Positions 8,721 through 18,027 of a stretch of DNA of 64,000 nt are shown piece by piece (position 1 is the stretch's first letter; each line of letters begins with the position of its first letter). The notes under the pieces are model-generated. The model had not been told where the DNA came from and did no database searches. It saw only the letters and a program-made list of their open reading frames with translations. Made by a program: the position numbers and the translations under genes. This DNA is from Winogradskyella undariae. GTDB lineage: Bacteria > Bacteroidota > Bacteroidia > Flavobacteriales > Flavobacteriaceae. Location: contig NZ_JABTEL010000001.1 of assembly GCF_013285155.1 (NCBI RefSeq), positions 186,001 to 250,000 on the forward strand, given 5' to 3'.

Positions 8721-10235
8721 TTAATTAGAAATATATTTAAACGATTCCTTTTTTGCCCCATTTTTATCAATAAACCCAAAATGCTTTTGAGCATTTTTAC
8801 GCCAAGGAAGCCTTCCTACAACTTCCTTTGGTATATATGTAAAGTCATATAAAGTCCAAGACATAAATTGTAAGTTATTTGCTGCAATAAGTTCTTGGAT
8901 TTTTTTGTGATAATTAGCTTGGTCTTCTTCTGAAGATCCATGCGGTTTCCAAAAGCCAGAATAGGAAGAGATTCCAAATTCTTGTAACACTAAGGGTTTG
9001 TTTGGGATTTCTGTTTTTAAGGTTTTTATAGCTGTGTCTAATTGCTCTAAATCTTCATAGTAATGAAAGGATACTATATCTACTTTGTCTTTTAAAATAG
9101 GTGCACTTTGTGTATTAGACCAACCTATAGTGACCGGATGATGGCTGTCTATAGATTTTACGATGTCTATCATGTGGTCTAGCCATGCAACCACATTTGC
9201 TTTACCTCGAGATTCAAAATCTAAATTGGGCTCATTTTTAATATCCCAAGCAATAATAGCGTTGTGGTCTTTAAATGTAGAGACAATGATTTCAGCATGA
9301 CGTTGGTTTAAGGTCCAGTCCATCACCGAATAATCCCCGTAAAAATCGAAAAGCGTTAACACCACTTTTAAGTGTACAGCTTCAGCTAAATCTAAAGTTT
9401 GTTTAAGTTTTTCTAGCTTTTCTGGTTTTACATTAGCTTTTCCGAAGTCTTCATATTGCACAAAAATACGAACGGAATTTAATCCAGCGTCTTTTATGAT
9501 TTTAAAGTCTTTAGCAATAGTTTTAGTAGAAAAATCATCGCCAAACATATCCCAAGGATTAGCTTGCGGATAATAGTTGATGCCTTTAATATTAATATTA
9601 TCGGTTGCAATGGTTTTAGCTTCAAAATGGTATGGCTTACTTTCTTCTTTTACCAAATGCCGAATCCGCCAAAATCCATCTTCCAGTAAAAACACCATTT
9701 TATAGGTGGAGGTTTCGGTAGTTTCAAGTATCAGTTTTTCAGCTTTAAAAATACGTTTGTATTCTACCACATTTCTATCGGTAACGACTGCTAATTGTCC
9801 ATCTTCACTAAAAAATTCTAAAGTAGGATTATGGTTTAAGGTTGTGGCTTCTATGCTAATGTTTTTAGATTTGTTTAGGCTAATAAAATCATACAGGTTT
9901 TTTCTCGCACTATCGGTGTAATAATCTTTTATACCGGCTGTTTTGTTGCTCTTGTAAGCTATTTGTTTTACATACCAAGCATCCAAATAATCATTTTGTA
10001 AGGCATTTAAATTTTCGTTATCCATTGGTCGCCCTTCGTTTTGTAAAGGTTCCCAAGTTAATTTTGGTGTGTATTGTTCTACTTTTTGTATTTCAGTATG
10101 TAACATACTACTTCGGTCTGCACCTGTATTTAAGTAACTAAATAAGGCACTAACACCAGAAATAATAAAGGCAATAACCATAATATATGAGATAATTAAT
10201 ATGGTACGTAGTATGTTCTTGTTAAGACCTACCAT
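8721..10235 (-). CDS. Membrane-anchored clan GH-A glycoside hydrolase (GH5/GH2-like)
   Basis: One N-terminal membrane segment (residues ~10-32, ILRTILIISYIMVIAFIISG) anchors the protein. Residues ~50-200 form an alpha/beta NTF2-like region. The rest is a TIM barrel starting at IKGINYYPQANPWDMFG. The putative acid/base Glu is in WDIKNEPN near 335 and the nucleophile in LVLQEFG near 419, the standard clan GH-A pair, so the enzyme should be active. It overlaps the next gene upstream by 7 bp and is the last gene of a three-gene minus-strand operon with an Ig-like protein and a PTPS-related membrane protein. A hydrolase inside an exopolysaccharide locus usually trims or releases the polymer (compare PelA, BcsZ). 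Substrate unknown. Confidence 0.75.
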   Translation of the reverse strand: MVGLNKNILRTILIISYIMVIAFIISGVSALFSYLNTGADRSSMLHTEIQKVEQYTPKLTWEPLQNEGRPMDNENLNALQNDYLDAWYVKQIAYKSNKTAGIKDYYTDSARKNLYDFISLNKSKNISIEATTLNHNPTLEFFSEDGQLAVVTDRNVVEYKRIFKAEKLILETTETSTYKMVFLLEDGFWRIRHLVKEESKPYHFEAKTIATDNINIKGINYYPQANPWDMFGDDFSTKTIAKDFKIIKDAGLNSVRIFVQYEDFGKANVKPEKLEKLKQTLDLAEAVHLKVVLTLFDFYGDYSVMDWTLNQRHAEIIVSTFKDHNAIIAWDIKNEPNLDFESRGKANVVAWLDHMIDIVKSIDSHHPVTIGWSNTQSAPILKDKVDIVSFHYYEDLEQLDTAIKTLKTEIPNKPLVLQEFGISSYSGFWKPHGSSEEDQANYHKKIQELIAANNLQFMSWTLYDFTYIPKEVVGRLPWRKNAQKHFGFIDKNGAKKESFKYISN

Positions 10236-11443
10236 AGTGTTTTGGTATTTATTTTTTTTGTTTTTCCCGCCGTTTTTATGCTGAAATTATAATCGCCATT
10301 TTGATACATTGCGTGTTTTAAATTGAAATTAACATAACCATTAAAAGATGTTTTTATAATGCTATCAATTAAAACTTGGTCTCTATAGATGTTTAATGTT
10401 ACATGTAAGCCATCAGGAATCATTTGCCCCATAAAACTATGTAAAGGACCAACGGTTATTGTTCTATTTTTATTTGAAAATAAGATGTCAAAATCTTCAA
10501 TAACTTGTTTATAAGTTAGTGTAATGTTATCGCTTTCAGACATGCCATCTACGTAAGCTTTAATACGCCAAGTGTCTTCGTAATCTGGATGGATTATTTT
10601 TGCTTGTGCAATACCATCTATAGTTGTCCCTGTAGTTTTTAAAATATTCTGATTCTTATTGGTAATGTAAAAGGTGACAAACGTCCCATCGCTTACTACA
10701 TTTTTTTGCTTGTCCGTAATAATGGACGTTGTAAAAGTGGTCACCTGATTGCCATCAGCATATTGATGAGGTCGCGTTGCTGAAATGTTGAAATCTGTAG
10801 GGATAGCAGAAGCTACATTTATGGTAAATTCTTTTGAGTTAATACCTAAGCTTTCTGAAGACACTAACATACGACCACTTTCTTTTTTTGAATAAATATT
10901 CCTAAAGGCGATTAAATTGTTGGTGTAAATAGCGTTTGTTTCTTCGGAATCTAAAAATTGATGCTTTTCTGTGACTAAAGTATTTGTAGGAACGGGATTG
11001 TCTAATGAATCCGTTGGAATAATGACTAGCATGGTGTAGTCTGTACCACCAGCTTCAATACTTGGCGGTCCAATATAGGTTTCCATAGTAGCAACTTCAG
11101 CTTTTGGTTTAATGTTGAAGCTTCCTTTTATAGAAGTTGTTTTGTCTGTTAATATCCAATTTACAACACCTGTTTTTTTAGTTATGTGTTCTGGAAATGT
11201 ATATTCTAAGGTTTTTGAATTTAAAACACCAGAAATTAACGTCGAACCAAAACTGTTAGAGCAATAAAGTAAAGGTTGCTCTCCATTTGAAGTAGAAAAT
11301 TTTAAAACAATAGGATTTCCAACCTCATATTGTGTTTGGGTTGTAATTAGTTTAATCCTACTGCCTTCGTTTTGTTGTTTCACAGCAAAAGAGGATAATA
11401 AAATTAATCCTAAAAGGAATAGATATGTGTGTTTGATTGGCAT
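10229..11443 (-). CDS. Secreted protein with Ig-like beta-sandwich repeats
   Basis: A signal peptide (HTYLFLLGLILLSSFAV) precedes ~380 residues rich in beta strands. These look like three or four Ig-like or macroglobulin-like domains, with phrases such as YEVGNPIVLKFST, PPSIEAGGTDYTMLVI and DGNQVTTFTTSIITDKQKNVVSDGTFVTF, the last resembling invasin/BIG-type modules. I cannot assign an enzyme function. The start codon shares one base with the stop of the large membrane protein upstream (TAATG), and the end overlaps the hydrolase gene by 7 bp, so the three are translationally coupled. Most likely a periplasmic partner of the exopolysaccharide machinery. Confidence 0.7.
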   Translation of the reverse strand: MPIKHTYLFLLGLILLSSFAVKQQNEGSRIKLITTQTQYEVGNPIVLKFSTSNGEQPLLYCSNSFGSTLISGVLNSKTLEYTFPEHITKKTGVVNWILTDKTTSIKGSFNIKPKAEVATMETYIGPPSIEAGGTDYTMLVIIPTDSLDNPVPTNTLVTEKHQFLDSEETNAIYTNNLIAFRNIYSKKESGRMLVSSESLGINSKEFTINVASAIPTDFNISATRPHQYADGNQVTTFTTSIITDKQKNVVSDGTFVTFYITNKNQNILKTTGTTIDGIAQAKIIHPDYEDTWRIKAYVDGMSESDNITLTYKQVIEDFDILFSNKNRTITVGPLHSFMGQMIPDGLHVTLNIYRDQVLIDSIIKTSFNGYVNFNLKHAMYQNGDYNFSIKTAGKTKKINTKTLW

Positions 11444-14400
11444 TAATTAGGGTTTCCTATATAGGTGTTTATTTCTATTTTAATATAACTAAAATCTGGA
11501 TGGTCAATTTTTTGTAATTGTGCTTCTGAATGGTTTTCAATTCTGTTAGGTACTATTTTACTAGCAATAGCATCGTTTGGTAGACCGTTAATAAAAATAT
11601 TTTTCATGTCATCACTAATGATTTTTACTTTTCCATTTTTTAAAATTTCATATTCAAAATCTTGTTTTCGTTGTTGTCTTACACCTGCTTTTACAAATAA
11701 ATGATCTACCCAAACCATGTTTTTATCTGCATCATAATACGTAATTAATAGTTGAGGTATTGTAATTTCTTGAATTCCACTATTAAATAAATTTCCAGTA
11801 ATGGTTTCGTCTTTAATATCAATAGCGCTTAAAACAACACTTTTATATAAGTCTGATCCAGAAACATTTCCTGCAGCTTGTAAATTGAATTTGGTGGGTT
11901 GTTCTTCAAATTCAACGGGTGTAAATTCATCAGGATTAAAGGTGTCAGGAATAGAGTCTTGCGTTTTAGACCAGGCAATACCTTCAAAATTAATTCTAAA
12001 ACTGCTCGATTCTTTAGGCATCAATTTATGCTTCATATGGTATTTGGCGTTGTACGTAGCAAGTTGTTTATTTGCATCGTTGTACAATGTTCCTTTTAAA
12101 ATAACATCTGCAGGGACATTATCGATGTTTTGTACTTCACCTATAATTGCATAATGACCATTGTATTGGACCAGTTTTGCAGATACAACTTCTAAAACGG
12201 GTTGTTTTAAAATGTCTTCATGATGGGTTTGTTCTGTGGTAATACGACGTCTACCTTGATTAAAATATTTGGTAGCATTGGCAGAATACAATTGGTCTGG
12301 TGGTAAATCGTTATTTAATTCGTCGGGTTGTAAATACCATTTTTGATTTCGTTTAGATAAGGTTTTGTAATCTACCTTTTCAATCTTTTCTAAAGGTGTA
12401 ATCCACTGACTCGTCACCTTTGCAGAGACAGTGCTGTCATTATAGGCTGTGATTTCAGTTTCAATTGCATCCATTTTGGCATAACTACTCAGTAAACCAT
12501 CAGTTACCGAAATTTCTAACATATACTGAGCAATAGGTAGTTTGCTTTGTGGGTCGATTAAGCTGTGAGCTTTTTCAAATTCTTTAAAATCTAAAGCATC
12601 ATAATAGGCTATTATGGCATTTTCTGGACTGCGTTGCGAGTCGTTTTTTAAATAGAATAAATAGATGCCATAAAATACTATGACAGCCAAAAACAATGAC
12701 CAAACATGAGTGATTCTTAATACATTTCTATTAAATTTAGAGTAAGAAGCCGAATACTTTAAAAAATCAGGAATAGGTTTTATGCGTGTTTTTAGCATAT
12801 TAACCCAAAGCATTTGTATGTTTAAAGCAAAGGCGATTAATACGGTTAGAAAAGGAATAACACCCCACATTATTTTTAACCAAGTAGCAACATCTTCTTT
12901 TGGTAAAATAGAAGATACAGGTGGAATATTAAGGCGTTCCCAAACCATAATGCCATTTTCTAACTGTCGTAAACGTTGCCAACCACAGAAATAAAGAATA
13001 GGGTCGTAAAATTTATCGTTAGAAAATATGTATTTGAGGTTGTATTTTTCTGGTGTAGTTAAAAATTGTTGTAACGATCCAATACCAGCAACGCCTTTAA
13101 ATTTAGAGTTTTCTAAGCGTTCTATTGGTCTTGTGGTTAATTCGGGTAAACGTCTTGCAGAGTGGTAGTTTCCATCTACGGTTAAAGCATTGGTTTGTGC
13201 ACTTAACCAAGCCATTTGGTCGCCAAAACCAAGGGTTAAAAACCGCCATTTATCATGATCGTCTTGATTTAAGAAATTCACAATGGGTAACATCTTTATT
13301 TTCTGTGGTTGCGAGGGTCTAAAATAGTTGAGACTCATGGTGAAAACGACCATAAAAACAGCAAGTCCTGCTAGTAATCCTCCAATAATACGATGGTAAA
13401 CGGCACCAAACTTTTCTTGAATTAATGTCTTTAAATCACCTTCAACTAAACGATAGGCAAATTCACCCATTAAAGGGATGGATAAAATAGAGGCCCAAAG
13501 TGTAAAGCGGTCTAAGGTTAAAATATTAAAAGCAGTTTCGCCTAACATTTTAAGAGGAATAGGGGTTGTGCCACCAGTTCCTAAAATAGTACAAATGGTT
13601 ACAGATAACCCAAAAAACAAATAGCGTTTGCTGTAATACCTGTAAAATATGTAAGGTAATAGGACTAACAAAATTCCCCAAGGAATTAGAAAGAAGACTA
13701 AACCAGAAGATGTGATTTCTAAAAAATTATCGCGAGAGCCATGCGGTATTGGTACTTGTGTAATTGGGTTGGCTTTAGAGTTTAACCAATACGGAAAAAT
13801 ACAACCAACAATTAATACTAAAGATAACATCCCAAAGCTTACAATACGTTTAAAGAGCTTTAAAAAGCTACTCCAAAATAACTTAAAAGTTACCTCTTTC
13901 ATTGTGTTGACTTGACCTCTAGAAACATCCATTATAACCATTCCTATTAACGGGAAAATAAAAAAGATCATTCCAAAAATAGGAGTCACATGATGAGAGG
14001 TAACGGTTACAGCAATAAGTGATAAACTAGTTGCTAAATACCATTTTTTACCTGTTTTTAACCATAAATAGATTTCTGGTAAGGCATGCATTAATACAGA
14101 AACACCTATAATGCTTGGTAATTGCCCAAATATGTGAAGCGTTTCTACAAAAGAGGATGAAAAGACAGCTAAGATAGAAGCATAACCAGCAACAGTTTTA
14201 TTACCTGTCATCATTAGAGAAAAACGATATGTACCTGTAATAAATAATACAATAGCTATTAATGCGACACTAAACATGCCAAATTTTAAGCCGCCAATTA
14301 GTGAGAGTAAACCTATAGATTGGTGAACTAATGGCGGATAGCTTTGTACTGTAAAACCAGTATACCATTCATAATTCCATGGTTCAAACCAACTATGTGC

Positions 14401-14532
14401 ATAATGATCTGCAAAAAACAGATGTATTAAAGCATCATAAGTTGTTTCCAAAGTAAAAAAAATGGCACTACCATGAAAAGCTAATCCTAAGAGAAGCGCA
14501 GATATTAAGTATTTATTTGAGGTTTCCTTCAT
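11443..14532 (-). CDS. Large PTPS-related polytopic membrane protein, putative GT-C-like enzyme
   Basis: 1029 residues. The first ~560 contain a dozen or so membrane helices and the PTPS-related membrane signature: an early Asp in TTYDALIHLFFADHYAHSW, then WNYEWYTGFTVQSYPPL and a TSHH motif near residue 180. The early loop Asp and helical layout resemble GT-C glycosyltransferases that use polyprenyl-phosphate sugars. Two more helices lie at about 560 and 630. The C-terminal ~380 residues are a periplasmic domain with an NTF2-like part (SPENAIIAYYDALDFKEFEKAHSLID) and beta-rich segments. It is first in the minus operon with the Ig-like protein and hydrolase, and divergent from the receiver-GT2 gene. 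An Alg5-like GT2 would make the kind of lipid-linked donor such an enzyme uses; that pairing is inference. Confidence 0.7.
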   Translation of the reverse strand: MKETSNKYLISALLLGLAFHGSAIFFTLETTYDALIHLFFADHYAHSWFEPWNYEWYTGFTVQSYPPLVHQSIGLLSLIGGLKFGMFSVALIAIVLFITGTYRFSLMMTGNKTVAGYASILAVFSSSFVETLHIFGQLPSIIGVSVLMHALPEIYLWLKTGKKWYLATSLSLIAVTVTSHHVTPIFGMIFFIFPLIGMVIMDVSRGQVNTMKEVTFKLFWSSFLKLFKRIVSFGMLSLVLIVGCIFPYWLNSKANPITQVPIPHGSRDNFLEITSSGLVFFLIPWGILLVLLPYIFYRYYSKRYLFFGLSVTICTILGTGGTTPIPLKMLGETAFNILTLDRFTLWASILSIPLMGEFAYRLVEGDLKTLIQEKFGAVYHRIIGGLLAGLAVFMVVFTMSLNYFRPSQPQKIKMLPIVNFLNQDDHDKWRFLTLGFGDQMAWLSAQTNALTVDGNYHSARRLPELTTRPIERLENSKFKGVAGIGSLQQFLTTPEKYNLKYIFSNDKFYDPILYFCGWQRLRQLENGIMVWERLNIPPVSSILPKEDVATWLKIMWGVIPFLTVLIAFALNIQMLWVNMLKTRIKPIPDFLKYSASYSKFNRNVLRITHVWSLFLAVIVFYGIYLFYLKNDSQRSPENAIIAYYDALDFKEFEKAHSLIDPQSKLPIAQYMLEISVTDGLLSSYAKMDAIETEITAYNDSTVSAKVTSQWITPLEKIEKVDYKTLSKRNQKWYLQPDELNNDLPPDQLYSANATKYFNQGRRRITTEQTHHEDILKQPVLEVVSAKLVQYNGHYAIIGEVQNIDNVPADVILKGTLYNDANKQLATYNAKYHMKHKLMPKESSSFRINFEGIAWSKTQDSIPDTFNPDEFTPVEFEEQPTKFNLQAAGNVSGSDLYKSVVLSAIDIKDETITGNLFNSGIQEITIPQLLITYYDADKNMVWVDHLFVKAGVRQQRKQDFEYEILKNGKVKIISDDMKNIFINGLPNDAIASKIVPNRIENHSEAQLQKIDHPDFSYIKIEINTYIGNPN

Positions 14533-14592
14533 TTAAAGCCTAAGCTGTAACAACATGGTAAAGATATATAATTTAAATAGGGGTTCTATTTT

Positions 14593-14682
14593 TAATTATC
14601 TATAGTAATCTACCATTCATCTACACTTGTCTATAAGTTAAACTAAATAAGAATTTTATAAACGTCTTCTAGACTACTTTTG
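14593..14682 (+). promoter_or_regulatory. Candidate LytTR-type repeats and -7 box for the receiver-GT2 gene
   Basis: CATTCATCTACAC starts at 14614 and a related copy, TAATTATCTATAG, starts 21 bp upstream at 14593 (8 of 13 positions identical). The -7 box TACTTTTG is at 14675-14682, with its TTTG 65 bp from 14614. The 21-bp downstream copy found at other sites is not evident here. The region also separates the divergent membrane-protein operon. Confidence 0.55.
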
Positions 14683-14713
14683 AATCATCAATAATATAAA
14701 AAACCAACTTATT

Positions 14714-15889
14714 ATGAAAGTTTTAGCTATAGATGATCAACAGCTAGTATTACTTCCTTTACAAAAAAGGTTAGTTGAATTAGGTTATGAGGTAAAAATA
14801 GAAACTGATGCTACTGAAGGATTAAAATTATATGAATCGTTTAATCCAGATTTAGTGATTGTAGATATTAACATGCCAGGTTTATCTGGGTTAGACTTTG
14901 TAAGATATATTAGAGAGACTAAGAATTCTCAAATACCAATCATGGTTTTGTCTGGAAACACGAAAGACGAAACTATTACAGAAGGATTTGAGTTAGGTAT
15001 TAATGATTACATGAAAAAACCTTTAAGCCTAAATGAAATCAGTGCACGTGTAAAGCGTTTAATTGGTGCTCCAGAAATGCGAAACTCTGTCGCAAATAGT
15101 GATGTAATGATCCAAGAGCGTTGTGTTGGTGTTGTCATACCTTGTTATAATGAAGAAGAACGTTTATTTAGAGATGAATTTATTAGTTATATAGATAAAA
15201 ATTCAGGCTATCATTTGTGTTTTGTAAACGATGGAAGTACGGATAAAACTCTAGAACTTTTAAAAGATTTACAAAAGGGAAGAGAAGATTTTATTACGGT
15301 TTATGATTGTGAAAAAAATGGAGGAAAAGCTGAAGCTGTACGTTTAGGTATGTTGCATATGTCTAAAAAAGCAGATTTAGATTATATAGGCTTTTTAGAT
15401 GCCGATTTATCTACAGATTTAGCAGATTTTGATGATTTAGTAAAGACGATTGAAACCTCTGATTTTAAAATTGTGAGTGGTTCTAGGATTTCTAGGATGG
15501 GAGCAGATATAACTAAAGAGTCTGCACGAAAAATTATAAGTCTTACAATTAATTTTATTATCAGAAAGATTTTAAAAATGGACTTTAAAGACACGCAATG
15601 TGGTGCCAAAATATTTAGTAAAGATGTTATTGAGATTGCATTTGGTGAAAAATTTGTAACACAATGGATTTTTGATGTAGAAATTTTTAAAAGAATGAGT
15701 ATCCATTTTGGTTTAAAAAAGGCTAAAGCTATGCTATGCGAACAACCTTTAAAACGCTGGATTCATGCCGATGGTTCAAAACTATCAATGAAAGATTCTG
15801 TAAAAATAGTTGGGCAATTAGCACAAATAGCTTGGGTTTATAGATCTAAAAAATCAGATGGAAAACCAGCTAAAATAGAAGTAGCATAA
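14714..15889 (+). CDS. Response-regulator receiver fused to Alg5-like GT2 glycosyltransferase
   Basis: Residues 1-120 are a complete CheY-like receiver: acidic pair Asp7/Asp8, phospho-acceptor Asp51 in VIVDINMPG, switch Ser80, Tyr99 and Lys102 in YMKKP. From ~136 a GT2 domain follows: VVIPCYNEEERLF, FVNDGSTDKT, donor/metal motif DAD at 229-231, SGSRISRMGA, DTQCGAKIF near 293-301, and WIFDVEIFKRM. The last blocks are characteristic of dolichyl/polyprenyl-phosphate glucosyltransferases. All catalytic motifs are present. There are no clear membrane helices beyond a short hydrophobic stretch near 275-288. The design suggests that phosphorylation controls synthesis of a lipid-linked sugar. No histidine kinase lies nearby. 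Begins the plus-strand group with a degenerate GT2 and manA. Confidence 0.9.
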   Translation: MKVLAIDDQQLVLLPLQKRLVELGYEVKIETDATEGLKLYESFNPDLVIVDINMPGLSGLDFVRYIRETKNSQIPIMVLSGNTKDETITEGFELGINDYMKKPLSLNEISARVKRLIGAPEMRNSVANSDVMIQERCVGVVIPCYNEEERLFRDEFISYIDKNSGYHLCFVNDGSTDKTLELLKDLQKGREDFITVYDCEKNGGKAEAVRLGMLHMSKKADLDYIGFLDADLSTDLADFDDLVKTIETSDFKIVSGSRISRMGADITKESARKIISLTINFIIRKILKMDFKDTQCGAKIFSKDVIEIAFGEKFVTQWIFDVEIFKRMSIHFGLKKAKAMLCEQPLKRWIHADGSKLSMKDSVKIVGQLAQIAWVYRSKKSDGKPAKIEVA

Positions 15890-15908
15890 TCTAGTTAACA
15901 GAGAACTA

Positions 15909-16391
15909 ATGAAGATTGGAATTATAATAATATTTCATAATAATGAAACAGATATAGATAAATCGTTCTTTATAGACCAGATTAAGAGCTCAGAACATAT
16001 TGAAATATGTTTTGTAGATAACGAAAGTAAAGATGAGACATTAAATCATTTAGACGATATAAAAGAAGTCTGCCCTGATAAGGTTTCTGTTATAGAAATT
16101 AAAAGAAATGTATCAGAGATTGCTGCAACCAAAGCAGGAGCTAGATATATGTTTAATGAGTTTAATTTAAAACATATAGGATATGTTAATGCGAATGCTT
16201 TAAAACGAAATGGACTTATTTTGAGTACATTAATTAAACGTTTTTGTACACATAAAGATGTCATTATTGACTTTAATTTAAAAATAATAAAAGATCAAGA
16301 GATCAAAAAAACATTATTTAAAAGTGTTTTTTCTGTTGTAGAATATTTGCAACATATTGAAAAATCTTCTCTAGTAATCCCAACTACTTAA
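15909..16391 (+). CDS. Short GT2-like protein lacking the DXD motif
   Basis: 160 residues with a GT2-type Rossmann start (KIGIIIIFHNNETDI, then CFVDNESKDETL, keeping Asp37 of the nucleotide-binding site). Where GT2 enzymes have the metal-binding DXD, this has Asn-Ala-Asn at 94-96 (GYVNANALKR). The protein ends shortly after, about half to two thirds of a usual GT2 domain. It lies 19 bp after the receiver-GT2 gene and 19 bp before manA, so it belongs to the operon. It is probably not a catalyst; it may be a regulatory or structural partner of the active GT2 before it, or a decayed duplicate. The frame is clean, so it is likely expressed. Confidence 0.65.
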   Translation: MKIGIIIIFHNNETDIDKSFFIDQIKSSEHIEICFVDNESKDETLNHLDDIKEVCPDKVSVIEIKRNVSEIAATKAGARYMFNEFNLKHIGYVNANALKRNGLILSTLIKRFCTHKDVIIDFNLKIIKDQEIKKTLFKSVFSVVEYLQHIEKSSLVIPTT

Positions 16392-16410
16392 TTTATAATC
16401 TTACTAAACC

Positions 16411-17379
16411 ATGCAAACTTATCCTATAAGATTTAAACCCATTTTAAAAGAAAAAATATGGGGAGGGCAAAAACTTTCTACACTTTTAAATAAATCTTCA
16501 AATTCTAAAAATGTCGGTGAGAGTTGGGAAATATCAGGGGTAGAAGGTGATATTTCTACTGTGTCTAATGGTGTTTATAAAGGGTTATCATTAAACGACT
16601 TAATAAAGAGATATAAAAATGAATTCTTAGGGAAGTCTAATATTGTTACTTTCGGAGAAAAATTTCCATTATTAATAAAGTTTTTAGATGCTAAAACTAA
16701 TTTATCAGTACAAGTACACCCAGATGATAAAATAGCAAAGGCACATCATAAATCTTTCGGTAAAACAGAAATGTGGTACATAATGGATAGTGATGATGAT
16801 GCTGAAATTGTTTTAGGTTTAAAGAATAATGATGTCGATAAAAGTGTGTTAGCAGATATTAATGCTTCTAATGTAAATACAATTTTTAATACCGAAAGAG
16901 TAAAACAAGGGGATAGCTATTTTATTCCAGCAGGAAAAATTCATGCTATTGGAGCAGGTATTTTGGCAGCCGAAATTCAGCAAACAAGCGATATTACATA
17001 CCGTGTTTACGATTGGGATCGTAAAGATGCTAACGGAGTACAAAGAGAATTACATACCGAATTAGCCCAAGAGGCTACCAAATCGTTTTCCTCAAACGGA
17101 AAAAGTGATTACCAATTAACCCAAAATGAAACTTGTAATTTAGTGAATTGTGATTTCTTTACAACTAATATTTTTGAAGTAAAAGGCACAGAATATAAAA
17201 GTTATAAAAACCTTGATAGTTTTGTGATTTTTATGTGTGTAGAAGGTGTTGTAGAAATTAAAGTAGAAGATAGTAATGAACTGATTAAAATGGGAGAAAC
17301 CATTTTAATTCCTGCTAATACAAAAGAGGTGGTTTTTAGTGCTCAACAATCTAAACTACTAGAGATCTTTATTGCTTAG
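16411..17379 (+). CDS. manA: Mannose-6-phosphate isomerase, class I
   Basis: Interconverts fructose-6-phosphate and mannose-6-phosphate, the entry to GDP-mannose for polysaccharide synthesis. The 322-residue length fits the short bacterial type. The cupin zinc-site motifs are visible: LSVQVHPDD near 110, KTEMWYIM, and FIPAGKIHAIGAGILAAEIQQTSD in the second half. The N-terminus FKPILKEKIWGGQKL is typical. It closely follows the two GT2 genes, so it probably supplies mannose-type precursors to the exopolysaccharide. The symbol follows family usage. Confidence 0.92.
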   Translation: MQTYPIRFKPILKEKIWGGQKLSTLLNKSSNSKNVGESWEISGVEGDISTVSNGVYKGLSLNDLIKRYKNEFLGKSNIVTFGEKFPLLIKFLDAKTNLSVQVHPDDKIAKAHHKSFGKTEMWYIMDSDDDAEIVLGLKNNDVDKSVLADINASNVNTIFNTERVKQGDSYFIPAGKIHAIGAGILAAEIQQTSDITYRVYDWDRKDANGVQRELHTELAQEATKSFSSNGKSDYQLTQNETCNLVNCDFFTTNIFEVKGTEYKSYKNLDSFVIFMCVEGVVEIKVEDSNELIKMGETILIPANTKEVVFSAQQSKLLEIFIA

Positions 17380-17451
17380 TCTTATGATATGGTTGTAAAA
17401 TTACGAGAAAGTCTTAATTAATGATACATTTGCAGAATAGAAGAATATATT

Positions 17452-18027
17452 ATGTCATTAGAAAGAGAACTACAACAACGAAGTGGCTCAAAGTGTGAGC
17501 TAAGTGGAAGCGAAGAAAACTTATCAGTTTTTATCGTTCCAGATGTAAAAGAGAACGGATTAAAAACAGCATTATACGTATCTAAAACCTGTATAGAGCA
17601 GATGAATGATGCAGATACTATTGATGCCAACCATTGGAGGTGTCTTAACGATAGTATGTGGAGCGAGCACGACGCTGTGAAAATTATGGCGTGGAGAATG
17701 CTTAATCGTATTAAAGCAGATTGGACTCAAGATTTATTGGGTATGATGTATATGGAAGAAGATTTGTTAGAATTAGCACAAGCTTCTGGTGATGGTGAGG
17801 ATGATGAAAATAAATTAGTACACAGAGATGTTAACGGTGTTATTTTAGAACACGGTGATTCTGTAGTATTAATTAAAGATTTAAAGGTAAAAGGCTCTAG
17901 TATGATTGCTAAGCAAGGTACAGCTGTTAGAAACATTAGGCTAGATCACGAAAACGAAACTTACATTGAAGGCCGTGTTGGTGCTCAGCAAATTGTAATC
18001 ATAACAGAATACGTTAAGAAAACTTAA
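17452..18027 (+). CDS. PhnA domain protein
   Basis: 191 residues ending in a PhnA/YjdM domain: HRDVNGVILEHGDSVVLIKDLKVKG, then GTAVRNIRL and EGRVGAQQIVIITEYVKK. The N-terminal part carries two Cys (SKCELSG, SKTCIEQM) and the HWRCLNDSMWSEHDAVKIMAWRML segment common in the longer Bacteroidota PhnA proteins. Despite the name, the family is not known to break phosphonates and its role is unclear. It stands 70 bp after manA with its own likely start, and its stop overlaps the end of a convergent 46-aa gene by 4 bp. No phosphonate genes are nearby. Confidence 0.85.
   Translation: MSLERELQQRSGSKCELSGSEENLSVFIVPDVKENGLKTALYVSKTCIEQMNDADTIDANHWRCLNDSMWSEHDAVKIMAWRMLNRIKADWTQDLLGMMYMEEDLLELAQASGDGEDDENKLVHRDVNGVILEHGDSVVLIKDLKVKGSSMIAKQGTAVRNIRLDHENETYIEGRVGAQQIVIITEYVKKT

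Noticed and set aside
11801-12154. Plus-strand open frame of 117 codons within the large membrane-protein gene
   Set aside because: It is antisense to a continuous 1029-codon gene, with no start context or recognised domain.
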